NCBI GenBank assembly: GCA_038501195.1
Contig: JBBPUQ010000003.1
Location: forward strand, 62,001 to 126,000
Direction of reading: 5' to 3'
DNA from: Nemania diffusa
Taxonomy: Eukaryota > Ascomycota > Sordariomycetes > Xylariales > Xylariaceae
DNA length: 64,000 bases
A model generated the notes under the pieces. It was given only the letters and a program-made list of their open reading frames with translations, made no database searches and was not told the origin of the DNA. The translations under genes were made by a program, and so were the position numbers. Of this stretch, positions 13,956-24,303 are shown piece by piece; position 1 is the first letter of the stretch, and each line of letters begins with the position of its first letter.

Positions 13956-15549
13956 CGTGGTTTAAATTCAATCTTTTGGCACAACGGTATTTCTAGCACA
14001 TGGAGTAATATGTACGAAGGAATGTTTCATGCCCACAATCTAAGCGCTAAGGCAGCTAGCCGGGGTGCCAATGATTACTCAGTAGTCTAGACCCCCCATT
14101 AAAAAGCTTACCTATACAACCCTGAAGCATACTACCTACGGTATACGATACAGAGTACAACCACGAAGCCAAAATAGTATGCGGTTCAGTTACCCATATA
14201 CTGTAGGTACTACGATGAGCCCATAACGAGCAGTCAGCCAAAGGAAAGGGGAGAAAAAAGGGATAGCGTATACCCACACGCGGCATATTCTGTAGAAATA
14301 CGTACTATAGGTGCTTGTTTATAGATCTAGGTTTCGCTCTGTTAACATGTACTAGGTAGGGTTTCTTTTTCAAAGAGCCTCCTCTCGGTTGAAATGCAAA
14401 GAAAAGATTGTGCTGACGCCAACCCCGACTTGATCCCTGTGTATCCTTTTGAACCCCTGATGATAATGTACTGCGTAGCCCCACTCAACTGAATATTCTT
14501 GATTACTTATCCCAAAGCCAAATGACTTACCAGTTGACATTCTGACCAGTTGAAAGTCGCAGGCATTCCACCCGCTAGCATTGTCCGTCCACTACAGAAG
14601 ACAAATCACTATGCGCCTAATGTAGAATCCCATGAAGAAGAAAAAACCAGGGTATCAAGGTGACAGCTTCATGATCGGTCGAGTTCCATCAGTCGTAGCC
14701 CAGGTACAGCCTACAGTGGCCTTTTATCGCTCTACAGCATTATTCACTGTATATACTGTGTGCTGTCTTAGTTACTTACCCATCTGCATACCATGCTTCT
14801 AAGTTCTGTGCTTTTGTTGCCGTGGCCTACCATTCTAGTGATCTATGCCGTAGGGCTGGCCCAAGTTCAACAAGTACTTAGGCAGTGCGCCCAGTCCGCA
14901 GGCTAATCTAGCCTCTACGTGTGGTGTTAAAATCCCTAGTACAGAATACCTACGTAGTAATGACAGGCACTAGCTACAAAGTACATTTAGAGCCTCTAAT
15001 ATAGACTCGGCCACTGAATACGACTGTATCGCCCCCGGTAGATTAGATTAGTTATCTATAAATAGCAACACGGTCCCGCCTCCAAGCAGCTATTATGTAA
15101 GGCGTAAGACGTAAGGCGCGCTTTATCTAGAATCTAAAGTCCTAGACAGCTAACAAAAAACGTCATGCTAAAGAACGGCAATTGAAAGAAGCCTTTAAAT
15201 GAGCGAGTCCTCTGATACTATGTTTTCTAAATCTTAAACGATTTAATTTGGAAGCCACAAAATTAAGAATCCTGTGATTTTCGGGATCATGCATGATGGC
15301 GTCGGATGCAGGAGAATCCGATCAAAGCTCAACGTAAACTGTCTTCTAACTTTACTTCAAGCAACCATATAGACTAAATGTTGCCTAGAGTTTGGAGGCC
15401 TAACAGATACCACAGCCCTAGAGATCTACGTGGTACCCGAATGCGACTACAAGCTAACACATTAACAAACGCCCTTAGATTTGGATTGCATAGTAGGTCA
15501 AGGGAACCATGTCGCTTAGCTCTTCTATAGCAAATCCACGATCAGATAT
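13956..15549. other. Gene-poor intergenic stretch
   Basis: Moderate-GC DNA with stops in all frames and frequent short CTAC/GTAG motifs. The longest open frame (14056-14286, minus) lacks any recognisable domain and any splice or codon-bias support. I see no gene here. Confidence 0.5.
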
Positions 15550-16268
15550 CGGGCTGGGGCCTTACTACTTTTAGTAACGGGTAGACTTGCTAGTGATTTA
15601 ATAATTACTTCTAACGCTCATGTCTTGATTGATTATGACGGCGAGACCAATGTTTGGCAGAGCCTTGATATCCGCAACAATACGAATTGTACGTTTAGTT
15701 TCTACAATTTCTCCATGCTTAGCGCTCTATTGTGATACAATGCTCCCATTCTTCCCTTACTTGAGACGGGCGGAAGAGATCTATATCCACGGATTGATTG
15801 ACACGCAAGTTGACCTGTCCGAATTTATAGGAATCAGTCGGTTGACATTAAAGCGGCTCCATTAGGCCGAACATTTCCCCGGCTTTGACATTCGTTTCCA
15901 GAAATGTCACTATCGAGACTTTAAACGACGGTTTTGACTGCTCTAAGCTGGTATCTCAATGGAACGACAAGATCATCCACAACATGAAGTGTAATGTGAG
16001 AAACAACCAGACAGTTAGTTCTGTACCACCATCAGACAATGGGACTGACACTTCTCCGCTAAGTCCAAGCCAATCCTTGCCACAAGGGGCACGGGTCGGT
16101 ATTGGCTTCGGTGCTAGTCTTGCTGCTATCGGTATCCTAGCAGCCTTGGTGTGGCTCGTCCTCAACTTTCTAGTCCGGCTGAGGATATTAGAGATAGCAA
16201 GAACCCGACGGCTCGACGAGAACATGTCGCTAAAGGAGCCTTCGCAAGTGCAAGTGTACCAATTATAA
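15550..16268 (+). pseudogene. Decayed Ecm33-like (receptor L-domain) membrane protein gene
   Basis: Three consecutive pieces of one protein lie in three reading frames. About 15560-15735 reads a beta-helix segment with the NNTNCTFSFYNFS signature; 15742-15830 shifts frame and reads MLPFFPYLRRAEEIYIHG; 15885-16268 shifts again and reads NVTIETLNDGFDCSKLVSQW, then a Ser/Pro linker, one hydrophobic membrane segment preceded by a GARVGIGFG motif, and a short basic cytoplasmic tail ending at a TAA. The order and motifs match fungal Ecm33/receptor-L-domain surface proteins. Two frameshifts plus an internal stop argue for a pseudogene. The N-terminal half and signal peptide are not recognisable upstream. 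The last piece could still be expressed as a 127-codon fragment, but no good start codon precedes it. Confidence 0.6.
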
Positions 16269-17079
16269 GAAGTAGACGAGGGGGAATCATCAGGGAAAAG
16301 CCTGACGATCTTCTTGTAAAAATGCCTACACAGCCCACTGAACTACATACAAAACGTCAAGGTTGGGATGAGGGAGAGATAGGCCGGGCTCCATGATAAG
16401 CAAGGTCTGTTATAAAATGAGGCGTTATGTAGAAAATGGTGTAGTCGGTAATATGTATCATTATTGTTGATATCGGGATAACAGCAGCAAATACTCAATC
16501 TCTTAATATTAGGTACTTAACATAGTAGTATACTAATTGAAGTGGTGCGAAGATGTGAACGTCGCCTGCTTATTCTGTATCCCTTGTGAGCTATTGCCCA
16601 TTGGTCCATTGGTTTATCAAGGTGCAAACGACAACTTCCTCAACTGTGAAGCTAAGCAGGCCCCTCTTCAATGCTGGGGAAAGTCTCCGAGATATTAATA
16701 GATGAGTATCTATCTTGGTGATATGATTATTTTGGACGATTAGACTTGCATTTCTCGCCCTTGTAGTGATGTTGTACAGTATCCGCAATACTGTACAAGC
16801 TACACCAACTAGTACATATGTATGTAGGACCCTACCAGGATAGGTACAGGAGACCTACATACATATGTAGGTACAGATTGCCTTGACCATGTATTAGATA
16901 AGCGGGGGTTTAGACTAGGTACCTACCTACAGAATACAGTAGGTATGTAGCGTGGTTTGAAGCCTACGTTAACATCGTGATCCTTTGTACACGTACATCC
17001 CTTACGTTTAAATATTTACCTTCCTCTAGCAAGCGAATACAATTTTCTCGAGTTCGCTACGTCTCCTATGATATAACCC
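16269..17079. other. Intergenic stretch with a hairpin
   Basis: No gene seen. It contains a 16-bp inverted repeat, 16813-16828 against 16854-16869 (core ACATATGTATGTAGG), separated by 25 bases, and scattered TACCTAC/GTAGGTA repeats. Confidence 0.45.
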
Positions 17080-17630
17080 TATTACAATGGCTATTCACGG
17101 CGTAACTGCAAGATCGAATGCGATAGCGAGCAGACGACCCCTCGGATCGCCCTCAAGTGGTCATGTCGTCTAGGTAGCCGAAATTTGGCTGTAAACGTCG
17201 AAGTCTACGACTCTCAGTCTCTCTTCTCCCGACTCCCACGGCTCCTTGTCGAAAGCCTACGCCTCATGCAGACATCCGGCACGATGATTACCTCGACCGC
17301 TCTCCCAGACGGACTCTTTATACGCATCCAGCACTCCGGCCAACGAACATTACGCACGCGATAGCCTCCACATGCACGTCGCTCGCCGGCAGCAATGTCG
17401 CGACCACTCTCGATAATCGCCAACTAAAGCAGCGACAGTATCCTCTACAATAGCCAACGTTCTTCGGCGCGCAGCGCCAATTTTGAACAACGTCTCACCG
17501 ATCACAACATCTACCCTCCCCTCGACACCTTCTCCGATAGTCGCAAACGCCTACAATCTTCCAGGTCCGAGGCACGTTAATGCGTAACGATTCTCGCCCT
17601 TCGCCGTCGATACCAGCATGCCGGATGATG
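17080..17630. pseudogene. GC-rich relic of unknown gene
   Basis: This stretch is clearly richer in G+C than its surroundings. On the minus strand it has protein-like segments in more than one frame (for example a VDVVIGETLFKIGAA-like run near 17480-17530 and an open frame at 17214-17423), interrupted by stops and frameshifts. I do not recognise the family. It may be a decayed gene, or an intact one with introns I could not resolve. Confidence 0.3.
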
Positions 17631-18760
17631 TGCATCTTCCTTTCGCCGATTGAGACTCCATAGTCGATAATACTTTTGTAAGCTTAGTGCCGTGTTCTTT
17701 TGGTTGGTCTTTATCTGCTAGGTGCGCTCGCGGAAGGGCATGATCCTAGGACCCTAGTGAAGAAGCAGCAAGATGGTGGGTTAAGTCCTGTCGACCTTTA
17801 TGATTGTTATATAATCACTGGATTAGAAGAAACAGACAAGGGAACTCACGGAACATACGAGATACGGGAGAGTAACGTGCCAGACTAGTTATTTATGATG
17901 AAACAATTGATGGTGTCAAAGAAGGTGCGTGATGGAGGGAAAACGACGCCGCCTAAGCTGTATATCGTACGCGACAAGGTACTTATTAATCTCGTCGATG
18001 GTCCAGATATTACATCGTAATTTTGTAATTTTAGACACCCAACAAGAACAAGAATATATCATAGTTTAAGTAAGGTCAGCCAGTTAAACCTAAGGAGTTA
18101 TATAGACGCGGCGCTCCCATTGTCGGACTTGGTTTCAAAGACATTAGGGTCTTCAGAAGATATATGAGGTAATAGTTGTGGCTAACGCTTAAGATATAAA
18201 TCAAGGAAATGTCCAAAAGATGCATTAGCTTTAGGATTGAGTAGATGGAGGAGAGTGAAAACTAAAGTGTAGTTTTGACTGATGACGCATTAATATTAGA
18301 CTTAGATTTCTGAGGTACAAGGGAAATGGTGTATGTTATACATAGCTAACAAGGGAGCTGGAAGCTATCACAACGCCTTAGCTGAGCTAGGAAACTGAAT
18401 GCGCTCCACGCTGTCCAAAATATGACCTAGCTGTCTTTCGCATGCTCCAGTTGAGAATAATGTGACGTGACATATAAAAAAGCACATGTAAATAGTGCGT
18501 AGTGAAACACTTGTGGTCCTTCCTCGGCCTCGTGGGAGATGCCTGTCTCCTCTCTCCTCTCCTGAGGCCCGCGTAACAGAATTATCTCCAGAGCCCGCTA
18601 TTATGCCTTCTTTACCCATAATAGTACACCCGAGACAAGCTTCCTGAAAGCATGAGATGCTAAATCACCGTAACCCAATCCTTCCGATTAGCTCTTGCGA
18701 GCATCGCGCTTAAACGCCGATGACCTCCTTTAACGCCAAACTGCTAGTTTATATCAAAGC
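17631..18760. other. Intergenic stretch, possible small gene fragment
   Basis: A plus-strand frame at 17700-17888 starts VGLYLLGALAEGHDPRT and is followed after its stop by another short open piece to about 18020. It resembles coding sequence but no family is recognised and no intron joins the pieces. From 18020 to 18760 I see nothing. Confidence 0.3.
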
Positions 18761-19490
18761 TCACATTACCCGAATAGATATGAATCTCTTACTCTCCCGC
18801 CAGTCACAATTATGACGATGGTGGTCAAGTCGAACTTCAAGCGGAGGCAGAGGCGGAAGATGAGTGAAGAACCGGCTGAAGACACCAAAGCCAGGGTGCT
18901 GCGTAGCAAAGCTAGAACTCGAAGGCTTTCGGCCTCTCTCGTCAAACCAGTCCGTGGTCCCTACTTTGCTTCGGGTATCCCGCCTCCAATCCGCATCGTT
19001 CCACCTCCTTCCAAAGTTTGGGCCCCAGCTCTGGTCAAACCAGGCAAACGGGTTTTCTCCGCTGCTATTAGTGCTAGCTGCCGTAGCTGCCTTCGGGGAG
19101 CATGGAGCATCTTCAGACGTGTTCTCTTTCAAGCGCGTCTCTGGGTCTCTCAGCGCCTCGAACGCCTCTTGGACCTATTCGTACCGTTAGCAACCCATCT
19201 GCATGAATCCATGTTCATAGTTCTACATGTTAGCACGAAGGGGTTCAGGATTGCCTATAGTGCTATCGTGAACCTAAGAACTGACGAAAGGCGTGACATG
19301 ATGAGTGTTCAGCAGAAAGTGTATCTACGCATACCTCTTGGAACTTCGCAGTTGCGATCTCCTCGTTCCCTTTATTCTTGTCTGGGTGATGTTTAAGTGC
19401 AAGACGCTTGTATGCAGCGTGGAGTTCTTCGTTAGAGGCCTCTCGTTTTACCCCGAGGATATCACAGTAGTCTGGGCTCTCTGAGATCAT
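18761..19490 (-). CDS. J-domain (DnaJ/Hsp40-type) protein
   Basis: Two exons, 19490-19335 and 19174-18761; the 160-nt GT-AG intron lies between the codons of FQE and [11 protein letters not shown] and keeps phase, giving 189 residues. Residues about 6-68 form a J-domain with the HPD tripeptide at 35-37 in [13 protein letters not shown]. By family knowledge this motif stimulates Hsp70 ATPase. There is no G/F-rich region or zinc finger; the rest is Ser/Pro/Trp-rich and does not match the classical DnaJ C-terminal domain, so this is a type III (J-domain-only) co-chaperone or a specialised protein. The last 12 or so residues read across a plausible donor (GTAAGAG), so one more small 3' intron is possible. 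Transcription is leftward and the gene stands alone. Confidence 0.7.
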
Positions 19491-22400
19491 GATGGCAAGA
19501 TGCTGCGATGAGTTGACGTCTTGAGTATGAGGGTGCGGAACTTTTGTCGCGTTATGATGTATAAGGAAAAGAGCGGAGGTGGAATTGGTGCTCTGAGATA
19601 GTGAGATTTAACAATGAAGACCTATTGAGGTGCCTAAACACGACTTCCATATATAGAAAATTAAGTGCAGGGTCTAACTTCGGTCGAGGCGCAGGGCATA
19701 GGACTGGGGGAAAGAGAGATTAAAAATGTTTCAAGATCAGCTCAACATGGCTCTGCTATCCAATTGACGTCACGTCGCGCCTGGAGTAAGCGGTATCACG
19801 GCGTGGCACAGCATTTTCCTATCGCGCGTGAAATATGGTCAGCACGCGTACCAGAGAGATTTGGGTCGCTTGCACGTGTCAGCCGCAAAAGGAAACACGA
19901 AAACAACACCAAAAAAAAGCGAGTATTGTAAGACGGATCTGCCAAGTCAGACAGGGTACGTATGGATATTGATTGGAGGTTAGAGTTCTTGGCACCACCA
20001 CTTAATGTAGGATGGGAGGGACGCATTCTGCCTATTGTGGTACCCATCCACCTATCAGTATTGCGGATCGCCCTACGGCAGACATTAGAGCCGGGGTCAA
20101 GCTGCATTTGTTCGCAGAGGGAAGCACAGTTACGTAGGTCTCAGGGGTAAGGCAATGTGCTCTTTTCCTCAACATTTCCAAGAAGTAAACCTAGTCCACA
20201 AAGCTGGCCGAGCAACGGGAGAACATGTGTGCGTGCGTGACTGTATCGCAATAACTTCACATGATGATAAATCACAACGTCTCGGGTTCTCAACCGCGCC
20301 TTATAGACGGCATAGTTGGCTCCTGACTTACGTCAGAGCGCGTGTCATTGTGCATGCAACAACCCCCCCTGACTAGGTCATAAGGGCCGCGGGGCATATC
20401 CCCATTCAGCAATGCCTGCCTTAGTGGGCGGTGTTGTTGCTTTTCAAAATGTCCTGCCTCCACCGCGAAAGTAAGTACACATTATTCACAGCCGTTATGG
20501 AGTGAAAAGGAAATTTTGCGATCAATCGCTAACTAGCTATCTAACGTGGCATTTAACACCAGGCACACTACTATTGGTTAATTCCTGGAATAGGACCAAA
20601 GTATGTACTGTATGCTCAGGGCAACCGGACATACACCCAAGGGTCAACACCGAAGATTATACGCGTTTAATAGGCTCGCTTAAATATGACTCCTTTCTGT
20701 ACTCCTCTTGAATGCTCAGTTTCCGGCTACACCGCCATACCTAACTAGACCGCCAACAACAGCGGCATCCTAGTAACCTATATTGACTGCTTATTTATCA
20801 GGTAGATCAAACAGCCAATCAACTTCACAGACGTATAATGATTCGCCCTGGTTCCAACAGTTGGGATAACGAACAGAAGCGAAGGAGAAACCTCGCAAAG
20901 AGCACGAGCTTGCTGACTTAACTGACGGGACCTACCCTCGATATCTGCGGGCTCAGGCGTTGCATTACCACGTTGCCAAGCCGAAATAGTCAAGTCAACC
21001 ACCGAGTTCGTCTATCTGTGTTTGCTAGGTGCAAGCTTGTGCTGTTACAAAATTATTACAATAATTATTTCTTTATAAGGTGGCTATATTAGTTATTATA
21101 ATGCTCAGTTTACAACCCCATCATTGTAACTCACCGCGAATTCCATAACAATGGAAGTCTGCTTGAACACAATGCCGGGGCGTGTTTCTCGGCATACAAT
21201 ACTACAACGGCTGGCTAAACCAGAACAGCTGAGATAATCTGCGATGATAACAATGTCTTCTCCGTCTACTAAAATGTATAGCCTAACGTCAACTGTGTGA
21301 TAGAAACCTAGAGGACATCAACTTGTTGTGTGAGCTACGTGATTAAGCAACGGGAAAGCTTTTGTTTCGGCATGCAAAGTAAATGCTACAACTCAAAAGC
21401 TGGCTGAAATTGTAATAGAAAATCTCTACGCTTTCAAATGCTCTGTTCATCTCTCCACGCACCTTACATGGAGTGGCAATACTGGTTTAATGCGGCGTTG
21501 TAGGAATATTCTAAATAACGACTAGATGCTGGTAAAGATGGTTAACATCTTGCCAAGGGCACGGTGTTTATGGGTATGTCGAGAAGAAGAAGGTTATGAA
21601 TAATATTCATACACGTTGCTTATTACTATTACTGGTTCTACAACCTCCTGAACTTTTGGGAATGTTGTTACCTCGCAACTTTCTTAGTTTTTCTAACCGA
21701 GTCTCTTTTCTCTAGGCACCTAAAAATTTGACTAGGCGCCTTTTCTGAACGCCAGCTAGAAATGCTCAAAGTAGTTCAACTTAGCTAGGCAACAATTTAT
21801 TAAGGTAGTTCGCCTATAAATACTATTCTTTATTTATCATCGAAACACAGAAATGCAACCCTTTTGATAATACATTTAATACCTGTTATGAGTACCGTGA
21901 TTGCCATCTCATAGGGTGACTTGATAATCCGGCTTCCAAAATTCTCCTAATTCGGGTTCAATATATTTTATTTCAGATCGCTCTCACGCCGCGATAAAAT
22001 ATCATGTAGTATATACCTTTTCGAACAACAATAGTTAATACAAATAGCGCAGTTGTCTACATTAAGCGTAATATCTTACATAAATAAGCCATAATAGTAA
22101 GCTAATACGGAAAGTCGACGGGGCATCCGGCTAGTATTTGGAAAATACAACAAATCTATTCTTACTATGTTAATTTTCTGTATTTCTTTGCGTTACCTAC
22201 AGTCTTAACTTGGGGGTTTTAAACAGAGATCAAGCGTTTTCTCCTATTATTACGAAAGCCCTGGTGGAATACTTGACCTTGACCAAATCCGGCCCAGATA
22301 ATTATATCTATGCCCAACTGTTTAATTATATGGAAACAGCCTATGTCAATATGTAGCCTCGATATGTCCAACCCTTTAGTCCGCTAAATCATGAGGAGAT

Positions 22401-23152
22401 TCGGAGTTGACTGTATCAAGCACCAGTTCAACTTTGGTGACTTGAATATGCCTGAAACTAAGAGTCCCCCGCCCCCGATGTCGGGGCCAGAGTTGTTCTC
22501 AGCGATTTCTTGTGTCGAATCACATGAAAGAATAAGACCTCTGAAATCGATTTCTAGTACTAGATAGTAACATAATGAATAATCTTCCGAATTCGAAGTA
22601 CCGGCAAGATACAGGGCTTTGTATCTCCAATCTTGCAGATCAGTCTTGGCAGTCACAATTTAATAGCGACTGATTCAATTTCAACTGCCTACTTGGGCGA
22701 GGGGCCTCGCAAACAGCTACCCCTAGTAGGTAGGTAGTAAATTCTTTCTCGGGCAAACGAGACAATGTAAATGTTTCGTCCCGATGTCACATGCCTTACC
22801 AGGCGACGTAATCTATGCAACCACCACTATTATTTATCACCATAAGTCCATATTCAAACAGATCACTCCCTCCAGCCGGGCCCTTCCTCTTGTTATCGTG
22901 ATCCATCGATACGCCCGTAGTCGGTCATGAAGATTAAGCTCTAGTTCACTACCTCCGACAAAAGGCTGTTATCACCATGCTACGTTGCACTTCGAAAGAA
23001 AGCAACCAATTTATGGCACATCAGCGATACTGCTTTCTCAATCTACACCACTCTGTGAAATATCACCTGCCAAGTCAGTTGCATATTCCTAAATTATTTA
23101 ATATGTAGTAAATAGGTGAGCCAAAGCGACACATTTTCTCGGGTTGTGTGTC
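19491..23152. other. Long gene-poor region
   Basis: About 3.6 kb without a supportable gene. Short open frames (19796-20107 minus, 20155-20376 plus, 22384-22656 minus) have no domain, no ATG context and no splice partners. Between 21040 and 22350 the sequence is A+T-rich with many TA steps and may be an old, mildly mutated repeat. Confidence 0.45.
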
Positions 23153-23153
23153 G

Positions 23154-23160
23154 TATAAAA
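23154..23160 (+). promoter_or_regulatory. TATA box of the chitinase gene
   Basis: TATAAAA lies 103-109 bases upstream of the chitinase start codon, followed by a C/A-rich stretch suited to a transcription start. It is one of the few clear core promoters in the window. Confidence 0.5.
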
Positions 23161-23262
23161 ACACCCTTCATCCCCATCTACAAAATGTAATTTTCATAGG
23201 AGCCGCAGAAGTTCAGTCACTCTTTTATTGTGCAGCACAGTCTCTTCTCAATAGCTCGAACC

Positions 23263-24303
23263 ATGACACCACTTTTCGGCGTGGCTCCCACGCTACTATA
23301 TGCTACTATAGTGTTAACGTTGTTGAGCGCCGTGCCGGCATTTGCTCAGGATACATGTGCCACAAAGGGCAAGCCGGCAGGCAAGGTTCTTCAAGGATAT
23401 TGGGAGAATTGGGACGGAGCCGCGAATGGAGTCCACCCTCCGTTCGGCTGGACGCCGATCAATAACCCCGAGATTCAAGAACACGGGTACAACGTCTTCC
23501 AGGCCGCATTTCCCGTCATCCTTCCGGACGGCACGGCACTATGGGAGGATGGCATGGACACGGGCGTTGTAGTTGGGACCCCTGCGGAGATGTGTGAGGC
23601 TAAGGCCGCCGGCGCCACAATTCTCTTATCCATTGGGGGTGCCACAGCAGCTATAGACCTCTCTTCAAGCGCTGTCGCCGACAAGTTCATCTCGACTATT
23701 GTGCCGATCCTAAAGAACTATAACTTTGACGGTATTGATATTGATATCGAAACTGGTTTGACGGGAAGCGGTGATATTAATACACTGTCCACGTCCCAGG
23801 AAAACCTAATACGTATTATTGATGGTATCCTTGCGGAGATGCCTAGCAATTTCGGCTTAACGATGGCGCCCGAGACAGCATATGTGACGGGTGCCTCCAT
23901 TACATATGGATCTATCTGGGGATCTTATCTGCCTATCATCAAGAAGTACGTCGACAATGGTCGCTTGTGGTGGTTAAATATGCAATACTATAATGGCGAT
24001 ATGTACGGCTGCTCCGGCGATTCGTACTCGGCGGGTACTGTCCAAGGCTTTATCGCCCAAACCGACTGCTTGAACCAGGGATTAGTCGTCCAGGGCACCA
24101 CAATCAAACTTCCTTATGACATGCAAGTCCCTGGCCTACCCGCACAAGTAGGAGCCGGTGGTGGCTACATGTCTCCTGACCTAGTTGGACAGGCCTGGGA
24201 CCACTACGGCGGGGAATTGAAGGGCTTGATGACGTGGTCAATTAACTGGGACGGGTCGAAGAACTGGAGTTTCGGCGACAACTTGGTAGGGCGAATCCCA
24301 TAG
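23263..24303 (+). CDS. Secreted GH18 chitinase, single domain
   Basis: Intronless, 346 residues. The start at 23263 is chosen because it opens directly into a signal peptide: a hydrophobic core at about 9-24 and likely cleavage after AFA at residue 28. An in-frame GTG further upstream is not a start. The mature protein is one glycoside hydrolase family 18 barrel. The beta-3 motif LSIGG is at 122-126; the catalytic motif FDGIDIDIE is at 155-163 with Glu163 as the acid and Asp161 as helper; the substrate-site MQYYN is at 240-244; and the closing tryptophan is in TWSINWD (324-330). These residues are those needed to hydrolyse beta-1,4-GlcNAc polymers with substrate assistance. No chitin-binding module, Ser/Thr linker or GPI signal is present. 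The fold variant resembles the bacterial-like endochitinase branch. Likely roles are wall remodelling, mycoparasitism or nutrition. Confidence 0.9.
   Translation: MTPLFGVAPTLLYATIVLTLLSAVPAFAQDTCATKGKPAGKVLQGYWENWDGAANGVHPPFGWTPINNPEIQEHGYNVFQAAFPVILPDGTALWEDGMDTGVVVGTPAEMCEAKAAGATILLSIGGATAAIDLSSSAVADKFISTIVPILKNYNFDGIDIDIETGLTGSGDINTLSTSQENLIRIIDGILAEMPSNFGLTMAPETAYVTGASITYGSIWGSYLPIIKKYVDNGRLWWLNMQYYNGDMYGCSGDSYSAGTVQGFIAQTDCLNQGLVVQGTTIKLPYDMQVPGLPAQVGAGGGYMSPDLVGQAWDHYGGELKGLMTWSINWDGSKNWSFGDNLVGRIP

Noticed and set aside
18812..19396. 194-codon plus-strand open frame
   Set aside because: Antisense to the J-domain gene; the minus strand carries the HPD motif and consistent splicing.
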